DNA from: Proteus hauseri ATCC 700826
Lineage (GTDB): Bacteria; Pseudomonadota; Gammaproteobacteria; Enterobacterales; Enterobacteriaceae
Assembly (NCBI RefSeq): GCF_001654965.1
Contig: NZ_LXEV01000021.1
Coordinates: forward strand, 124,001-188,000
Direction of reading: 5' to 3'
DNA: 64,000 bases
The translations under genes were made by a program, and so were the position numbers. Below are positions 17,847-27,762 of this stretch, in pieces (position 1 is the first letter of the stretch; every line of letters starts with the position of its first letter). The notes under the pieces were generated by a model. The model saw only the letters and a list, made by a program, of their open reading frames with translations. It searched no databases and was not told where the DNA came from.

Positions 17847-18710
17847 CTAGTCTATATAATCGCCAAAGTATACAATCACTTTCTCTTCATTAATTTTAAG
17901 TGCACCGTTCCAACCCGCCCAAGGCATTTCCATATCAGAACGGCCTTTTGTATTTTTTAGTTGTTGTTCCATGATGGTGATATCACCAAAGTTATTCCAT
18001 GTATCAAGTGATAATGAAATAAACTGATTTGGTATCACACCAATTAATGCTAGAGACTGTAATATGCCGCGTTTAGTGTATTTATCCCCAGAAATAATTT
18101 TGGCTTCATTTAAACGTTTTTCAAAACACCCCGGCGTTTCGTCTTCTGGTGCTATACGCAGTAAATCTAGTAATTGATTGAATACCTTTTTATCATTATC
18201 TGTTGGTATAACGGGGTCTGTTGTTAGCAGATGTTTTAGGTTTAAGTAAGCATATAGAGTATTGCCTGTATAGGAATTGCCATAATATAAACAATACTGA
18301 AAATAACTATCATTAATATATTGAGGTTTATTGTAATCGCTACAGATCCAGCAACAGGCATATTGTGATTTTTCTAAATAATCATGTAAGGGTAATGTTT
18401 GTAATTTATGATAGGCGCCTAATACAGATCGTCCCCGAGGATAACTCCCTCCAACACCAGCAATAAAAGCATCTAGACAGCGTTGAAATATTAATGTTGG
18501 TTCGTTTTTTAAACTGTGCAATTTAGTGATGATATCTGCGTGATCATGAAAAGACGCAATATTATTTGGCTGCCAATTAAATTCGGATAAAGTGTTCTGT
18601 TCCTTTTCTGACAATGTACTGATGTCATAAGTAGATACAGCACGTTGAGCATCATATTGACTGTTCTCATATTTATATAATTTCCGTAAAACCCGCATAA
18701 ATTTTTGCAC
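17847..18710 (-). CDS. Hypothetical protein (287 aa)
   Basis: I do not recognise a named family. A soluble protein is predicted: no signal peptide or membrane segment. Visible features are a Cys cluster (YACCWICSDY, about residues 117-126), a Tyr-rich stretch (FQYCLYYGNSYTGN) and a C-terminal segment MPWAGWNGALKINEEK that looks conserved in character. GTG at 18710 is chosen because AGGT lies eight bases upstream, while the next ATG (18698) has no ribosome site. It is convergent with the 680-aa gene and downstream of the tcyP terminator, so transcribed alone. Base composition is closer to the core genes than that of the 680-aa gene. Confidence 0.6.
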   Translation of the reverse strand: MQKFMRVLRKLYKYENSQYDAQRAVSTYDISTLSEKEQNTLSEFNWQPNNIASFHDHADIITKLHSLKNEPTLIFQRCLDAFIAGVGGSYPRGRSVLGAYHKLQTLPLHDYLEKSQYACCWICSDYNKPQYINDSYFQYCLYYGNSYTGNTLYAYLNLKHLLTTDPVIPTDNDKKVFNQLLDLLRIAPEDETPGCFEKRLNEAKIISGDKYTKRGILQSLALIGVIPNQFISLSLDTWNNFGDITIMEQQLKNTKGRSDMEMPWAGWNGALKINEEKVIVYFGDYID

Positions 18711-18794
18711 AGATAGAGACCTATTATAATTAGTAAGAGTGCGAATTGTTTTGTATCAATGTAACTCTGTGTATTAAGTTAATTTAAATACAAA

Positions 18795-18826
18795 AAAAAG
18801 CCAGTTCATTTTGTGAACTGGCTTTT
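18795..18826 (-). terminator. Terminator of tcyP
   Basis: On the minus strand, AAAGCCAGTTCA/TGAACTGGCTTT arms with a five-base loop followed by a run of T. Thirty bp after the tcyP stop. Confidence 0.88.
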
Positions 18827-18856
18827 ATCTTTTTATTACAATAAGGAGCTAATGCA

Positions 18857-20248
18857 TTATTTAATACTTAATTCAGCTTCTTCTTCCTGATTGAAAACGT
18901 CTTTATTTGTTTGTCCCATAATTTGGCTGGTAATTGTACCAGCAGTCATAGAGCCACTTACATTTAATGCAGTACGTCCCATATCAATTAATGGTTCAAC
19001 CGAAATCAGTAGCGCAACTAAGGTGACAGGTAAACCCATTGCTGGTAATACGATAAGCGCTGCAAATGTAGCACCACCACCGACACCTGCAACACCTGCT
19101 GAGCTGATAGTGACAATACCAACTAAAGTTGCAATCCATAGAGGATCAAATGGGTTAATGCCCACTGTTGGTGCTACCATTACTGCTAACATCGCAGGAT
19201 AAATACCCGCACAACCATTTTGACCAATAGTTGCCCCAAATGATGATGAGAAGCTGGCGATTGACTCAGGAATACCGATGCGTCGAGTTTGAGTTTCGAT
19301 ATTTAGCGGAATACTTGCTGCACTAGAGCGGCTAGTGAAAGCAAAGGCTAATAACGGACCTGCTTTTTTAAAGAACTTAATTGGGCTCAAACCCGTTAAG
19401 CCAACAAGCAATCCGTGAACAATAAACATAAGAGCAATGGCGACATAAGAGGCAACAACGAAGCTACCTAACTGGATGATGTCATGCATATTGGAGCTTG
19501 CAACAACTTTAGTCATCAGTGCCATTACACCATAAGGTGTTAATGCCATAACGATGCGAACTAGCTTCATTATCCATACTTGTAAGCAATCAATTGCAGC
19601 TAAAACTTTTTCGCCACGAGGTTGGTCGTCTTTTAATAGTTTTATTGCAGCCATACCTAAGAAAACAGCGAAAATAACAACACTAATAATTGATGTTGAG
19701 CTTGCGCCAGTTAAATCAGCAAATGGATTTTTAGGGATAAAAGATAAAATCAGCTGTGGCACTGTTAAATCAGAGACTTTGCCAATATAGTTCTGTTCAA
19801 TGGCAATTAAGCGTTTAGCTTCTTGTTCACCTTGAATTAAGCCTTCAGCAGATAAACCGAATAAATTGGCAATAACAATACCAATTAATGCTGAGATTGC
19901 AGTAGTGAATAAGAGTGTACCTATAGTTAATCCACTAATTTTTCCTAGTGATGATGCTTGGTGTAAGCGCGACACAGCACTAAGAATAGAAGCAAAAACT
20001 AATGGCATAATGACCATTTGTAATAGTTGAACATAGCCATTACCCACGATATTGAACCAAAGAATAGATTCTTTGATTATAGGGTCGTGTGAGTCATAGA
20101 ATGCGTGTAGTGCTAATCCAAATGCCACCCCGAAGACTAAGCCAACGATAACTTTCTTTGACAGGCTCCACTGACGTTGGCTTAATTTAGCCAAGATGAG
20201 TAATAGCACCACAAAGACAAGTACGTTAATGATTAACGGAAAATTCAT
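18857..20248 (-). CDS. tcyP: L-cystine symporter TcyP (YdjN)
   Basis: Inner-membrane dicarboxylate/amino acid:cation symporter (DAACS) family. The 463-aa sequence tracks E. coli YdjN closely, including [13 protein letters not shown] in the N-terminal half, the [12 protein letters not shown] hairpin, and [20 protein letters not shown] and [15 protein letters not shown] in the C-terminal half. It imports cystine and related sulfur compounds. The start follows GGAGAGTTAAG. In E. coli it is CysB-controlled; I could not confirm a CysB site. It is adjacent to ydjM as in E. coli. Confidence 0.94.
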   Translation of the reverse strand: MNFPLIINVLVFVVLLLILAKLSQRQWSLSKKVIVGLVFGVAFGLALHAFYDSHDPIIKESILWFNIVGNGYVQLLQMVIMPLVFASILSAVSRLHQASSLGKISGLTIGTLLFTTAISALIGIVIANLFGLSAEGLIQGEQEAKRLIAIEQNYIGKVSDLTVPQLILSFIPKNPFADLTGASSTSIISVVIFAVFLGMAAIKLLKDDQPRGEKVLAAIDCLQVWIMKLVRIVMALTPYGVMALMTKVVASSNMHDIIQLGSFVVASYVAIALMFIVHGLLVGLTGLSPIKFFKKAGPLLAFAFTSRSSAASIPLNIETQTRRIGIPESIASFSSSFGATIGQNGCAGIYPAMLAVMVAPTVGINPFDPLWIATLVGIVTISSAGVAGVGGGATFAALIVLPAMGLPVTLVALLISVEPLIDMGRTALNVSGSMTAGTITSQIMGQTNKDVFNQEEEAELSIK

Positions 20249-20495
20249 CTTAACTCTCCAACGAGATTTCTATTTATTTATATGATTTCAGCGATTGTAT
20301 GCGATATGAGTTCTTAGAATATAAGAAAGGATATAACGGCATCAATTCGCTATATGGTAACAGGATTGTTAATAACTTTTTATAATTAATTATTATTTTA
20401 TATAGTCATTTGGTTATAAAGACAAGAAAACTGGGCATAAAAAGATGTCAGTAATTATAAATAGATAGATAAACGTAGGGTTTTGTCAGGGTATG

Positions 20496-21062
20496 TTAAA
20501 ATAACGTGCGCTTGTCGTGGTATATCTGTAACCAGTTATTGACTTGTGAAGGTAGACTAATAGTGAAATGTGGCGGTAGAAAAAGAGCGCCCACAAGGAT
20601 AAGCACAGAAATAAATCGTTCACCTTTTTTACTGTTTTTCTTTCCTAAAATAGGCAGTGCAAAACGTATTTTTAGCGGCCATAAAAAAGGAACACCTGCT
20701 GGAGTAAGCATATCGGCAATTAAATGACTTAAATAGCCAAGTAATAGTGCATGAAAAACATCTGCCGAAATATCCAAGCGAGGAGAAATCTGTATTTCCC
20801 ATAAAATGGCTAAACCACAAAAGGCTAACAGGCTATGTGTAAAACCTCGGTGGCCACAAAGCTTTGAAAGTGGAATTGAAATAATACGCAATAATCGGCC
20901 AAGAATAGAACCAGGGTGATCTAAATCAGGTAATAGCGAGCCCAATAAGACAGCAGGGATCATGTGAAACCAATCACCATGAGCGAGAACGGGAGTAATT
21001 TCAAGTTTCTGAGCTAATACCAGTGTAGCAACAGAAAAAAGTAAGTGTCCTTCAGCTGTCAT
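20496..21062 (-). CDS. ydjM: YdjM family inner membrane protein (DUF457, metal-dependent hydrolase-like)
   Basis: 188 aa beginning MTAEGHLLFS, identical at this point to E. coli YdjM. His and Asp motifs (GHLLF, LLPDLDHPGS, GHRGFTHS, HLIADMLTPAG) and about four hydrophobic segments mark the YdjM/DUF457 family of membrane-bound metal-dependent hydrolases. An upstream in-frame ATG at 21125 is rejected because the extension would read through a perfect LexA box. SOS induction is expected from that box, as for E. coli ydjM. Biochemical role unknown. Confidence 0.88.
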   Translation of the reverse strand: MTAEGHLLFSVATLVLAQKLEITPVLAHGDWFHMIPAVLLGSLLPDLDHPGSILGRLLRIISIPLSKLCGHRGFTHSLLAFCGLAILWEIQISPRLDISADVFHALLLGYLSHLIADMLTPAGVPFLWPLKIRFALPILGKKNSKKGERFISVLILVGALFLPPHFTISLPSQVNNWLQIYHDKRTLF

Positions 21063-21080
21063 TCTATTTCTGTTCGTTTG

Positions 21081-21096
21081 CTGTTCATTTATACAG
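21081..21096 (-). promoter_or_regulatory. LexA (SOS) box of ydjM
   Basis: CTGTTCATTTATACAG is a perfect CTGT-N8-ACAG operator. It ends 18 bp before the ydjM ATG. ydjM is an established LexA-regulated gene in E. coli. Confidence 0.88.
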
Positions 21097-21305
21097 TGAT
21101 TAAGTATAAAAGGTTTCGACAACAACTAACAGACATAAAAGATAAAAATTGTCTTAATTATTAAGCAATAACAGCAATATTTTATTTGATTGATTCAAAA
21201 GTGATCAAATTTAGGATAAAGAACTGAATGTAAAAAAATTGGTATAAAAAAATCAGAGATAAAAGGGAAAGCTATCGCTAGAGATCCCTTTCTATATTTG
21301 AAATG

Positions 21306-21974
21306 TTAGCCTAATAGATCAGCTTTAGTAAGGTCATTGAGTGATGCTATTTTCGCATCAGCTAAACCCCACCACTTTTCATTAAATTGCTGCTTTGCAG
21401 GAACAACGATAGAGCGCATTCTTGCTCCTTTACATGCAATCATGCCATTACGTGAATCTTCTAATGACACACAGTGAATAGGATCAAGATTAAGTGCTTT
21501 AGCTGCGTTTAGATAAACTTCAGGATGTGGTTTGCTATGTGGTAATGCATCAGCAGAGATAACAGCCGAAAAGTAATGGCGAATATTAAATAATTCAAGG
21601 ACTCGTTCAAGCATAAAGTCAGGTGATGCTGACGCTAATGCAATTTTTAACCCTGATGATTTACAAAGAGATAACGCATGCTCAACACCGGGCAAAAGTG
21701 GTTTTGTTTCTTCAATTAATTGAACAACACGAGAAACCATTTTTTGTTTTGCTTCTTGTTTTGAAACACCTTGCCATGGTGATGCTTTATACCATATATC
21801 AATAACTTCGTTTATTCTTAAGCCAACCATATCGGGCATGTGTTGTGCTAACGTTAAATCGACACCTAACTCAGCAAAGACCTCATGTTCAGCTTGCTGC
21901 CAAAATGGTTCAGAGTCGATTAATAAACCATCCATATCAAAAATAGCAGCTTCAATAGGGAATTTAAAAGACAT
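21306..21974 (-). CDS. hxpB: HAD-family sugar phosphatase HxpB (YniC)
   Basis: Cytosolic phosphatase of hexitol and sugar phosphates, including 2-deoxyglucose 6-phosphate in E. coli. The DxDx(T/V) motif is FDMDGLLIDSEP (nucleophile Asp about residue 13), motif II is LASASPD, the Lys is in HSKPHPEVY and the acidic motif is SLEDSRNGM. The ATG at 21974 has GGAGAG four bases upstream and gives 222 aa, the family length; the longer frame to 22022 has no site. It is divergent from yniB. Confidence 0.93.
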   Translation of the reverse strand: MSFKFPIEAAIFDMDGLLIDSEPFWQQAEHEVFAELGVDLTLAQHMPDMVGLRINEVIDIWYKASPWQGVSKQEAKQKMVSRVVQLIEETKPLLPGVEHALSLCKSSGLKIALASASPDFMLERVLELFNIRHYFSAVISADALPHSKPHPEVYLNAAKALNLDPIHCVSLEDSRNGMIACKGARMRSIVVPAKQQFNEKWWGLADAKIASLNDLTKADLLG

Positions 21975-22172
21975 GTTACTCTCCAAAATAAGGTCTATGT
22001 TGATGAAACGCGATTGTATCAAGAGTTACTAGGAAAATCTTTTTAATCAGTTTCTTATTTATTTTTGAAAATAAATAGTAAGAATAGGTACTATTAATTT
22101 ATTGCGTTATTAGCCGTTAATTAGACTACGATAAATAGATAAATATTGACCAATTCTACTAGTGAGGGTGTG

Positions 22173-22712
22173 ATGAGTTATCAATATGCAGGGTTATATG
22201 CCATTTTAAAACGAGTGTTTGGTTGGCTTATTTTTATTCCTGCTTTTATTTCTACCGCGATATCTTTGATTGGATTAGCTGCGATGCCGCGTGCTACTGG
22301 TGAAGGTGTTAATGCGGTTATTAATGATTTTTTTCGTGTATTAGCAGAAATGGTGCAATTTAATACGCCATTTCTTAATTTTTTTTGGCATAACTCGCCA
22401 ATTCCTGATACACAAATGGGCTTTAGCTCAGCCAATATCACTTTTTTTGTTATTTTTGCTTTAATGTTTGTTGGATTGGCATTCAGTGCTTCAGGGATCA
22501 GAATGTATCGACAAGTAAAGTATTTAAAAGAAAATATACAAGATCAACTTATTCTTGAGCGGGCGATGAAAAGTGGTGTAACCGCAGAGGAATTACAACA
22601 GAACATTAAACTGCCTCGGCATACAATATTTACACAAATTATGGTGCTTTATCTTTCACCTATTATTGTTATCGCGATAGGTTATTTTTTACTGAAATTC
22701 TTAGGTTGGTAA
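22173..22712 (+). CDS. yniB: YniB family inner membrane protein
   Basis: 179 aa with two or three membrane segments (about 15-35, 85-105 and 155-175). The sequence follows E. coli YniB (LKRVFGWLIFIPAFISTAIS, NTPFLNFFWHNSPIP, HTIFTQIMVLYLSPI). GAGGGTG precedes the ATG at 22173, so a start at 22146 is not preferred. Function unknown. It converges with yniA. Confidence 0.87.
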   Translation: MSYQYAGLYAILKRVFGWLIFIPAFISTAISLIGLAAMPRATGEGVNAVINDFFRVLAEMVQFNTPFLNFFWHNSPIPDTQMGFSSANITFFVIFALMFVGLAFSASGIRMYRQVKYLKENIQDQLILERAMKSGVTAEELQQNIKLPRHTIFTQIMVLYLSPIIVIAIGYFLLKFLGW

Positions 22713-22794
22713 CACGCTGTTGTTTTATTGCGGTAGAAAAATATCTTTTTTTGGGTTAGGAAGGCCCATATTTTAATAAATAGATGGAAAAATA

Positions 22795-22832
22795 AACCTC
22801 GCATACGGTTAATTGGCGAGGTTATATTTTTT
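22795..22832. terminator. Terminator between convergent yniB and yniA
   Basis: AACCTCGC/GCGAGGTT arms with a thirteen-base loop, followed by ATATTTTTT on the plus strand and TTATTTTT on the minus strand. Likely bidirectional. Confidence 0.75.
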
Positions 22833-22845
22833 AAGGAAAACGCTA

Positions 22846-23712
22846 TTAAGCTAACAAATCATCAATGATTTTTCTGGCTTCAATATAATTATCATCACCG
22901 CCAAATAGGTTACAACGATTGAGGAAGAAATAAAGCTGATAAATTGGCTGACGTAATAAAAATTTATCAGATAATGGCCAGATACTCTGATAACCATCGA
23001 AAATATTTCCAGGTACCTGAGTACAAAGCGGAAGCATCGCAATATCACATTCACGATCTCCCCAATAACAGGCAGGATCAAACACGGTGCCTTCAGATTG
23101 ATCAATCGCAGCGCAATTTTTGGGCCATAGATTTCCATGAAGTAACGAGGGTTGTGGATTGTGATCAGCAAGGCGATGATTAACAACTTGAATAATTTCA
23201 TCTATCTCACCAAAAATCATGCCTTTTTCTGATGCCAGTTGTAATTGAAAACCTATACGCTTTTCAGAATAAAAATGATTCCAGCGTTTTTCCCAGCTAT
23301 TAATTTGAGGTGTTGTATCTATTTGAGTATCAAAATCAAACCCATAACTGGGTTGATCTTCCCATTGGTGTAAACGAGCTAGTTGTTGACCAAAACAGTA
23401 TGCACTATGAGCGGTAAAAGGTTGAACGGGTAGATATTCAAGTAGTAAGAAACTGGCATCTTTACTGTTACCTATGCCTAAAATGCGAGGAGTGCGGATG
23501 GTTTGGCTTTTTGCCAGCATTTCAAGTTGCTCTGCTTCATTTTTAAAATTAGGCAGAAATTCACGTAAGTTAGATTTAACAAAAACGGGAGTATTACCAT
23601 AAAGAATTTTCCATGTATGGTGAATATCTCCACTAGAAAGGTGAATTTTTTCAGTTATCTTTGCTGAAAATCCTAAATTTGATTCCAGTAAACGGCCGAC
23701 ATTCTGCCACAT
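22846..23712 (-). CDS. yniA: Fructosamine kinase-family protein YniA with an altered catalytic motif
   Basis: 288-aa member of the fructosamine/ketosamine kinase (APH-like) family that phosphorylates glycated amines for repair. Family features include FVKSNLREFLP, LLLEYLP, ARLHQW and the metal-binding FDPACYWGDRE. The catalytic loop reads LLHGNLWPKN, whereas kinases of this fold have HGDLW; the codon here is AAT. The base Asp is therefore replaced by Asn while the downstream Asn and the metal Asp are intact. This predicts weak or no kinase activity, unless a real family variant or a sequence error. Single gene, converging on yniB. Confidence 0.88.
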   Translation of the reverse strand: MWQNVGRLLESNLGFSAKITEKIHLSSGDIHHTWKILYGNTPVFVKSNLREFLPNFKNEAEQLEMLAKSQTIRTPRILGIGNSKDASFLLLEYLPVQPFTAHSAYCFGQQLARLHQWEDQPSYGFDFDTQIDTTPQINSWEKRWNHFYSEKRIGFQLQLASEKGMIFGEIDEIIQVVNHRLADHNPQPSLLHGNLWPKNCAAIDQSEGTVFDPACYWGDRECDIAMLPLCTQVPGNIFDGYQSIWPLSDKFLLRQPIYQLYFFLNRCNLFGGDDNYIEARKIIDDLLA

Positions 23713-23817
23713 AGATTACACCTCGCAAAGTTGTTTACTTAGTAGACCCAAATAGTAACGAGCGATGTTTTATATTATGACAATAACACTTTAATTAAAC
23801 CAATAAAGAATAAAGCT

Positions 23818-23845
23818 AAAAAACGGGATGATTATCCCGTTTTTT
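23818..23845 (-). terminator. Terminator of sitABCD
   Basis: AACGGGAT/ATCCCGTT arms with tetraloop; T-runs on both strands. It lies 19 bp after the sitD stop on the minus strand. Confidence 0.88.
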
Positions 23846-23863
23846 AATAGATAAAGAATTTTA

Positions 23864-24721
23864 TCAGGCATTAGCGGGTTTTGTTTGCCGTTTTATTTTT
23901 GCTAGCTTAATCTGATTACACAATAACGCAATAATAAAGAATACAGCTTGCGTTAGCACAATAGACGGGCCTGTTGCACCATTAATATGAAAACTGACAA
24001 AAGTACCAATAATACTGGAAGCAACAGAAAAACTAACAGCTAGCATAATCATCCGTGAAAAACTGCGTGTTAATAAATAAGCCGTAATTCCTGGAGAAAT
24101 AAGCATTGCAACAACCAGAATAATCCCCACTGCTTGCATTGATGCAACGATAGTAAGGGCTAAAATAGACAGTAAGCCATAATGCAATAGTGTTACAGGT
24201 AAGCCAATAATTCTTGCTTGATTAGGATCGAAACAGTAAAGCATAAAATCTTTTTGTTTCGCGATCATAATAGTAATGGTAATTAAACAAATAACACTAA
24301 TTTGAAGTAAAACATCAGGCGTAATTCCTAAAATATTACCAAACAGAATATGCATTAAATGTTGATCGGTATCGACACTGGCAAAAATAACTAAACCAAC
24401 TGCAAACATTCCCGAAAATACAATACCCATTACAGTATCTTCTTTAATTCGGCTATGTTCTTTTAAATATCCTGTCGCGAATGAGCAAAATAATCCAGAA
24501 AGAAATGCGCCCACAATTAATGGGATAGCCGTTACATAAGCTAATACCACACCGGGAAGAACGGCGTGAGAAATAGCATCTCCCATTAACGACCAGCCTT
24601 TTAACACCATATAGCAAGATAAAATAGCACAAGCGATACCGATAACAATGGCTGCAATTATTGCTCGTTGCATAAATGGGTATTGAAAAGGCTCGATAAA
24701 AAACTCGACTAATTCGTTCAT
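23864..24721 (-). CDS. sitD: Manganese/iron ABC transporter permease SitD
   Basis: 285-aa ABC-3 family (ZnuB/MntB type) inner-membrane permease with about eight membrane segments. It has the duplicated-family motif LKGWSLMGDAISHAVLPGV near residues 41-59 and GIILVVAMLISPGITAYLL near 200. The start shares a base with the sitC stop. Pairs with SitC to form the channel fed by SitA and driven by SitB. Confidence 0.93.
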   Translation of the reverse strand: MNELVEFFIEPFQYPFMQRAIIAAIVIGIACAILSCYMVLKGWSLMGDAISHAVLPGVVLAYVTAIPLIVGAFLSGLFCSFATGYLKEHSRIKEDTVMGIVFSGMFAVGLVIFASVDTDQHLMHILFGNILGITPDVLLQISVICLITITIMIAKQKDFMLYCFDPNQARIIGLPVTLLHYGLLSILALTIVASMQAVGIILVVAMLISPGITAYLLTRSFSRMIMLAVSFSVASSIIGTFVSFHINGATGPSIVLTQAVFFIIALLCNQIKLAKIKRQTKPANA

Positions 24722-25611
24722 TATTGCACCTCATTGCTCTGATTAGATTGAGAGATCAGCGCTTGTGAACTTTGACGAGCACGACGGCGTGCAGCCAACA
24801 TGCCGTGTTTAGGTGCAAATAAAAAGGCTAATAAAAAGAGGGCTGTTTGCATCGTCACAATAACACCGCCCGTTGCACCATTAAAGAAATAGCTAATATA
24901 GGCACCAAAAGCACTGGTAAATGTGCCAATACATATTGCAATTATTGCCAGTCGTTTAAATTGATCTGTTAGTAAATAAGCGGTAGCACCAGGTGTAACA
25001 ACCATTGCAATAACAAGAATGGCACCAACAGTTTGAAGTGCAGCAACGGTACAAGCACTTAATAAGGTAAAGAAGATTATTTTTAATTTTAATGGTGATA
25101 ATCCAATAGAACGAGCATGAACTTCATCAAAGAAAACCACTAATAAATCTTTCCAAATACAAAATAGAACTAAAAATGAGACACCAGTGATAATGGCAAC
25201 TTGCCATACATCTTCATCTGCGATACCTAAAATATTTCCGAGTATAATGGTCTGAACGTTGACTGACGTCGGATTGAGCGAAACCAGCAACAGACCAAAG
25301 GCAAAAAAAGTAGAAAAAATAAACCCAATCACCGCGTCTTCACGTAATCGTGTGATATGGCGAATAAATGTCATGGATAATGCAGCCAGTAAACCAGTAA
25401 AAAAAGCACCAACCGCATAAGGCAAACCCAGAATATAGGCACCTGCAACACCAGGAACAACAGAATGGGAAAGGGCATCTCCCATTAACGACCAGCCTTT
25501 TAAAATAAGATACGATGACAGAAAGGCACAAACAGCGCCAACTAACGCACTTACCCAAATGGCTTTCACCATATAGTTATATTCAAATGGCTGTAGGAGT
25601 AATTCTAGCAT
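24721..25611 (-). CDS. sitC: Manganese/iron ABC transporter permease SitC
   Basis: 296 aa, paralogue of SitD. It shows the same LKGWSLMGDALSHSVVPGV motif and AILVIAMVVTPGATAYLL, with eight predicted membrane segments and a polar C-terminal tail rich in Ser/Gln. Two bp downstream of sitB and overlapping sitD by one base, so translation is coupled. Confidence 0.93.
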   Translation of the reverse strand: MLELLLQPFEYNYMVKAIWVSALVGAVCAFLSSYLILKGWSLMGDALSHSVVPGVAGAYILGLPYAVGAFFTGLLAALSMTFIRHITRLREDAVIGFIFSTFFAFGLLLVSLNPTSVNVQTIILGNILGIADEDVWQVAIITGVSFLVLFCIWKDLLVVFFDEVHARSIGLSPLKLKIIFFTLLSACTVAALQTVGAILVIAMVVTPGATAYLLTDQFKRLAIIAICIGTFTSAFGAYISYFFNGATGGVIVTMQTALFLLAFLFAPKHGMLAARRRARQSSQALISQSNQSNEVQ

Positions 25612-25613
25612 GG

Positions 25614-26501
25614 CTAATCTCCTTGCTTGCGCTGACTTTGATGTGCTGGCGTATGCTTTTCTTTATGTCCATAGAAAACGGCAGCGCGTTCATCATCAGT
25701 AATGACGGTAAGAGAACGCGGATCATCATCGTCATGCAAATCAGGCCCAGATAAGCTGATATGACGTAACACACCACCGAAGGCATGTTCCAGATTTTTT
25801 TGTGTAAATGTAGTTTCTGTTGGTCCGCTATCAAGTACTGTTCTATTAATAAGAATAACGTGATCGCAAAACTCTGGTACGCTACCTAAATTATGGGTTG
25901 AAACCAACACTAAATGGCCTTCTTCACGTAAATTACGTAATAGCTCAATAATGGCGTTTTCTGTTTTAACATCAACACCTGTAAAGGGCTCATCTAAAAG
26001 TAAAACGGTGCCTTCTTGTGCCATTGCTCGAGCTAAGAAAACACGTTTTTTCTGGCCACCAGAAAGCTCACCAATTTGACGATGACCTAAACCCGATAAG
26101 CCAACTCGTTCTAATGAGGCTTCAACAACTTCATGGTCATGTTTTGACGGAATGCGAAAAAAGCCCATTTTCCCGTAACGTCCCATCATAACGACATCTG
26201 AAACGAGCACTGGAAAATTCCAGTCTACTTCTTCAGTTTGTGGAACATAAGCGATCATATTTTGTTTTAACGCTTGTTGTATAGGGCTATCGTTTAGTGT
26301 GACTTTCCCTTTAGAGGGTTTAACTAATCCCATAATGGTTTTAAAAAGCGTTGATTTACCACTTCCGTTAATACCCACTAGGGCACAAATTGTGCCGCCA
26401 GTGATAGAAAAGCTTGCGTCAAAAATTGCAGTATGTCCGTTGTTATAGGTTACTGTTGCGTTATCAACAGTCAGTGTTGGATTAGTTTTTTTTTGATTCA
26501 T
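25614..26501 (-). CDS. sitB: Manganese/iron ABC transporter ATPase SitB
   Basis: 295-aa ABC ATPase with Walker [10 protein letters not shown] (about 43-51), signature LSGGQKKR, Walker B VLLLDEP and switch His in STHNLG. A C-terminal extension rich in Asp/His (residues about 245-295, including HDDDDP) may bind metal. Its start overlaps the sitA stop by four bases (ATGA). Confidence 0.94.
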   Translation of the reverse strand: MNQKKTNPTLTVDNATVTYNNGHTAIFDASFSITGGTICALVGINGSGKSTLFKTIMGLVKPSKGKVTLNDSPIQQALKQNMIAYVPQTEEVDWNFPVLVSDVVMMGRYGKMGFFRIPSKHDHEVVEASLERVGLSGLGHRQIGELSGGQKKRVFLARAMAQEGTVLLLDEPFTGVDVKTENAIIELLRNLREEGHLVLVSTHNLGSVPEFCDHVILINRTVLDSGPTETTFTQKNLEHAFGGVLRHISLSGPDLHDDDDPRSLTVITDDERAAVFYGHKEKHTPAHQSQRKQGD

Positions 26502-27406
26502 TGTCCAAATCCTTTAGCAATTGTATCGACAGTGATATTCAGTAAATCGATATAAGTAGGAACATCACCACCTTCGGCAGAAAGGGAATCGACATAAAGA
26601 ATACCACCGTATTTTGCTCCAGTTTCTTTACTCACTTGTTTTGCCGGCTTATCTGAAATAGTACTTTCACTGAAAACAACGGGAATATTATGTTTTCTTA
26701 CAGTATCAATAACATATTTAACTTGTTGTGGTGTACCTTGTTCTTCCGCATTGATTGGCCATAAATAGATTTCTTTAAAACCATAATCATTAGCTAAATA
26801 ACTAAAGGCACCTTCACTGGTGACTAGCCAACGATCTTCTTGTGGGATACGGGATAATCTTTCTCTTAATGGAGCGTCAAGTTGTTTTATTTGTTCAGCA
26901 TAACGTGCCGCATTTTGATTATAGATTGCGGCATTTTCAGGGTCATGTTCAACTAATGCTTTACGTATATTCTCAATATAAATTAATGCATTATTTGGCG
27001 ACATCCAAGCGTGTGGATTTGGGTTGTTTTTGTAAGCACCTTCACGAATAGCCATTGGTGTAATACCTTCGGTTACAACAACAGCGGGTACATTACGCAA
27101 TTCATTAAAAAAGCGCTCAAACCAACGTTCAAGATTTAAACCATTCCATAAAATAAGATCAGCTTTTTGTGCTTTTACAATATCTTTGGGTGTTGGTTGG
27201 TAATCATGAATTTCCGCACCAGGTTTGGTAATAGACTCAACAATTGCAGCATCACCCGCTACATTTTGAGCAATATCTTGAATTATCGTAAATGTAGTGA
27301 CAACTTTAAGCTTATCTTTTGCTTGTGCAGGTGTGAGTAAAAAAACGGATGCTAAGAGACATACAGCCGTAAGTGAAAATTTATTAACAGAGCGGAATAT
27401 ATCCAT
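26498..27406 (-). CDS. sitA: Manganese/iron-binding periplasmic protein SitA
   Basis: 302-aa cluster A-I (ZnuA/PsaA-type) solute-binding protein. Signal peptide 1-29 (cleaves after AQA). Likely metal ligands are the His in GAEIHDYQP, the His in [10 protein letters not shown], the Glu in TSEGAFSYL and the Asp in LYVDSLS, matching the SitA/MntA pattern rather than the His-rich ZnuA loop. First gene of sitABCD, under the Fur box at 27446. In pathogens the system imports Mn(II) and Fe(II) under host metal limitation. Confidence 0.95.
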   Translation of the reverse strand: MDIFRSVNKFSLTAVCLLASVFLLTPAQAKDKLKVVTTFTIIQDIAQNVAGDAAIVESITKPGAEIHDYQPTPKDIVKAQKADLILWNGLNLERWFERFFNELRNVPAVVVTEGITPMAIREGAYKNNPNPHAWMSPNNALIYIENIRKALVEHDPENAAIYNQNAARYAEQIKQLDAPLRERLSRIPQEDRWLVTSEGAFSYLANDYGFKEIYLWPINAEEQGTPQQVKYVIDTVRKHNIPVVFSESTISDKPAKQVSKETGAKYGGILYVDSLSAEGGDVPTYIDLLNITVDTIAKGFGQ

Positions 27407-27445
27407 ATTATTATTGCCTTATCATTGCAGTGGAATTTCTCAATT

Positions 27446-27464
27446 GATAATGATTATCAATATC
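27446..27464 (-). promoter_or_regulatory. Fur box of sitABCD
   Basis: GATAATGATTATCAATATC matches the 19-bp Fur consensus at 17 positions. It lies 40 bp before the sitA ATG, in a promoter position. I did not identify a separate MntR operator. Confidence 0.88.
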
Positions 27465-27762
27465 ATTTCAAGAAAGTCAAGTTATCTCTGTATGAAAATA
27501 TTCATCCGATAACAGCATGAAGTAAGATAACATCATGTATTTCAATAAATGTTAAGTAAATTGTCGTCTTTTGTCGCAAAAATTAACAATAGATCATAAC
27601 TATTTGTGTAAAAGGCTATTTAAATCATTGAAACTATAAATTGATAAGCTATTTCACTTGGCTTATTAATCCTTCAATATTAGCGAGTTATGAAAAATAC
27701 CTAAGTAATCTCGCAATGGTGAAATTATCATATTAATGAACAGAATCTCAGGAAATAAGATA

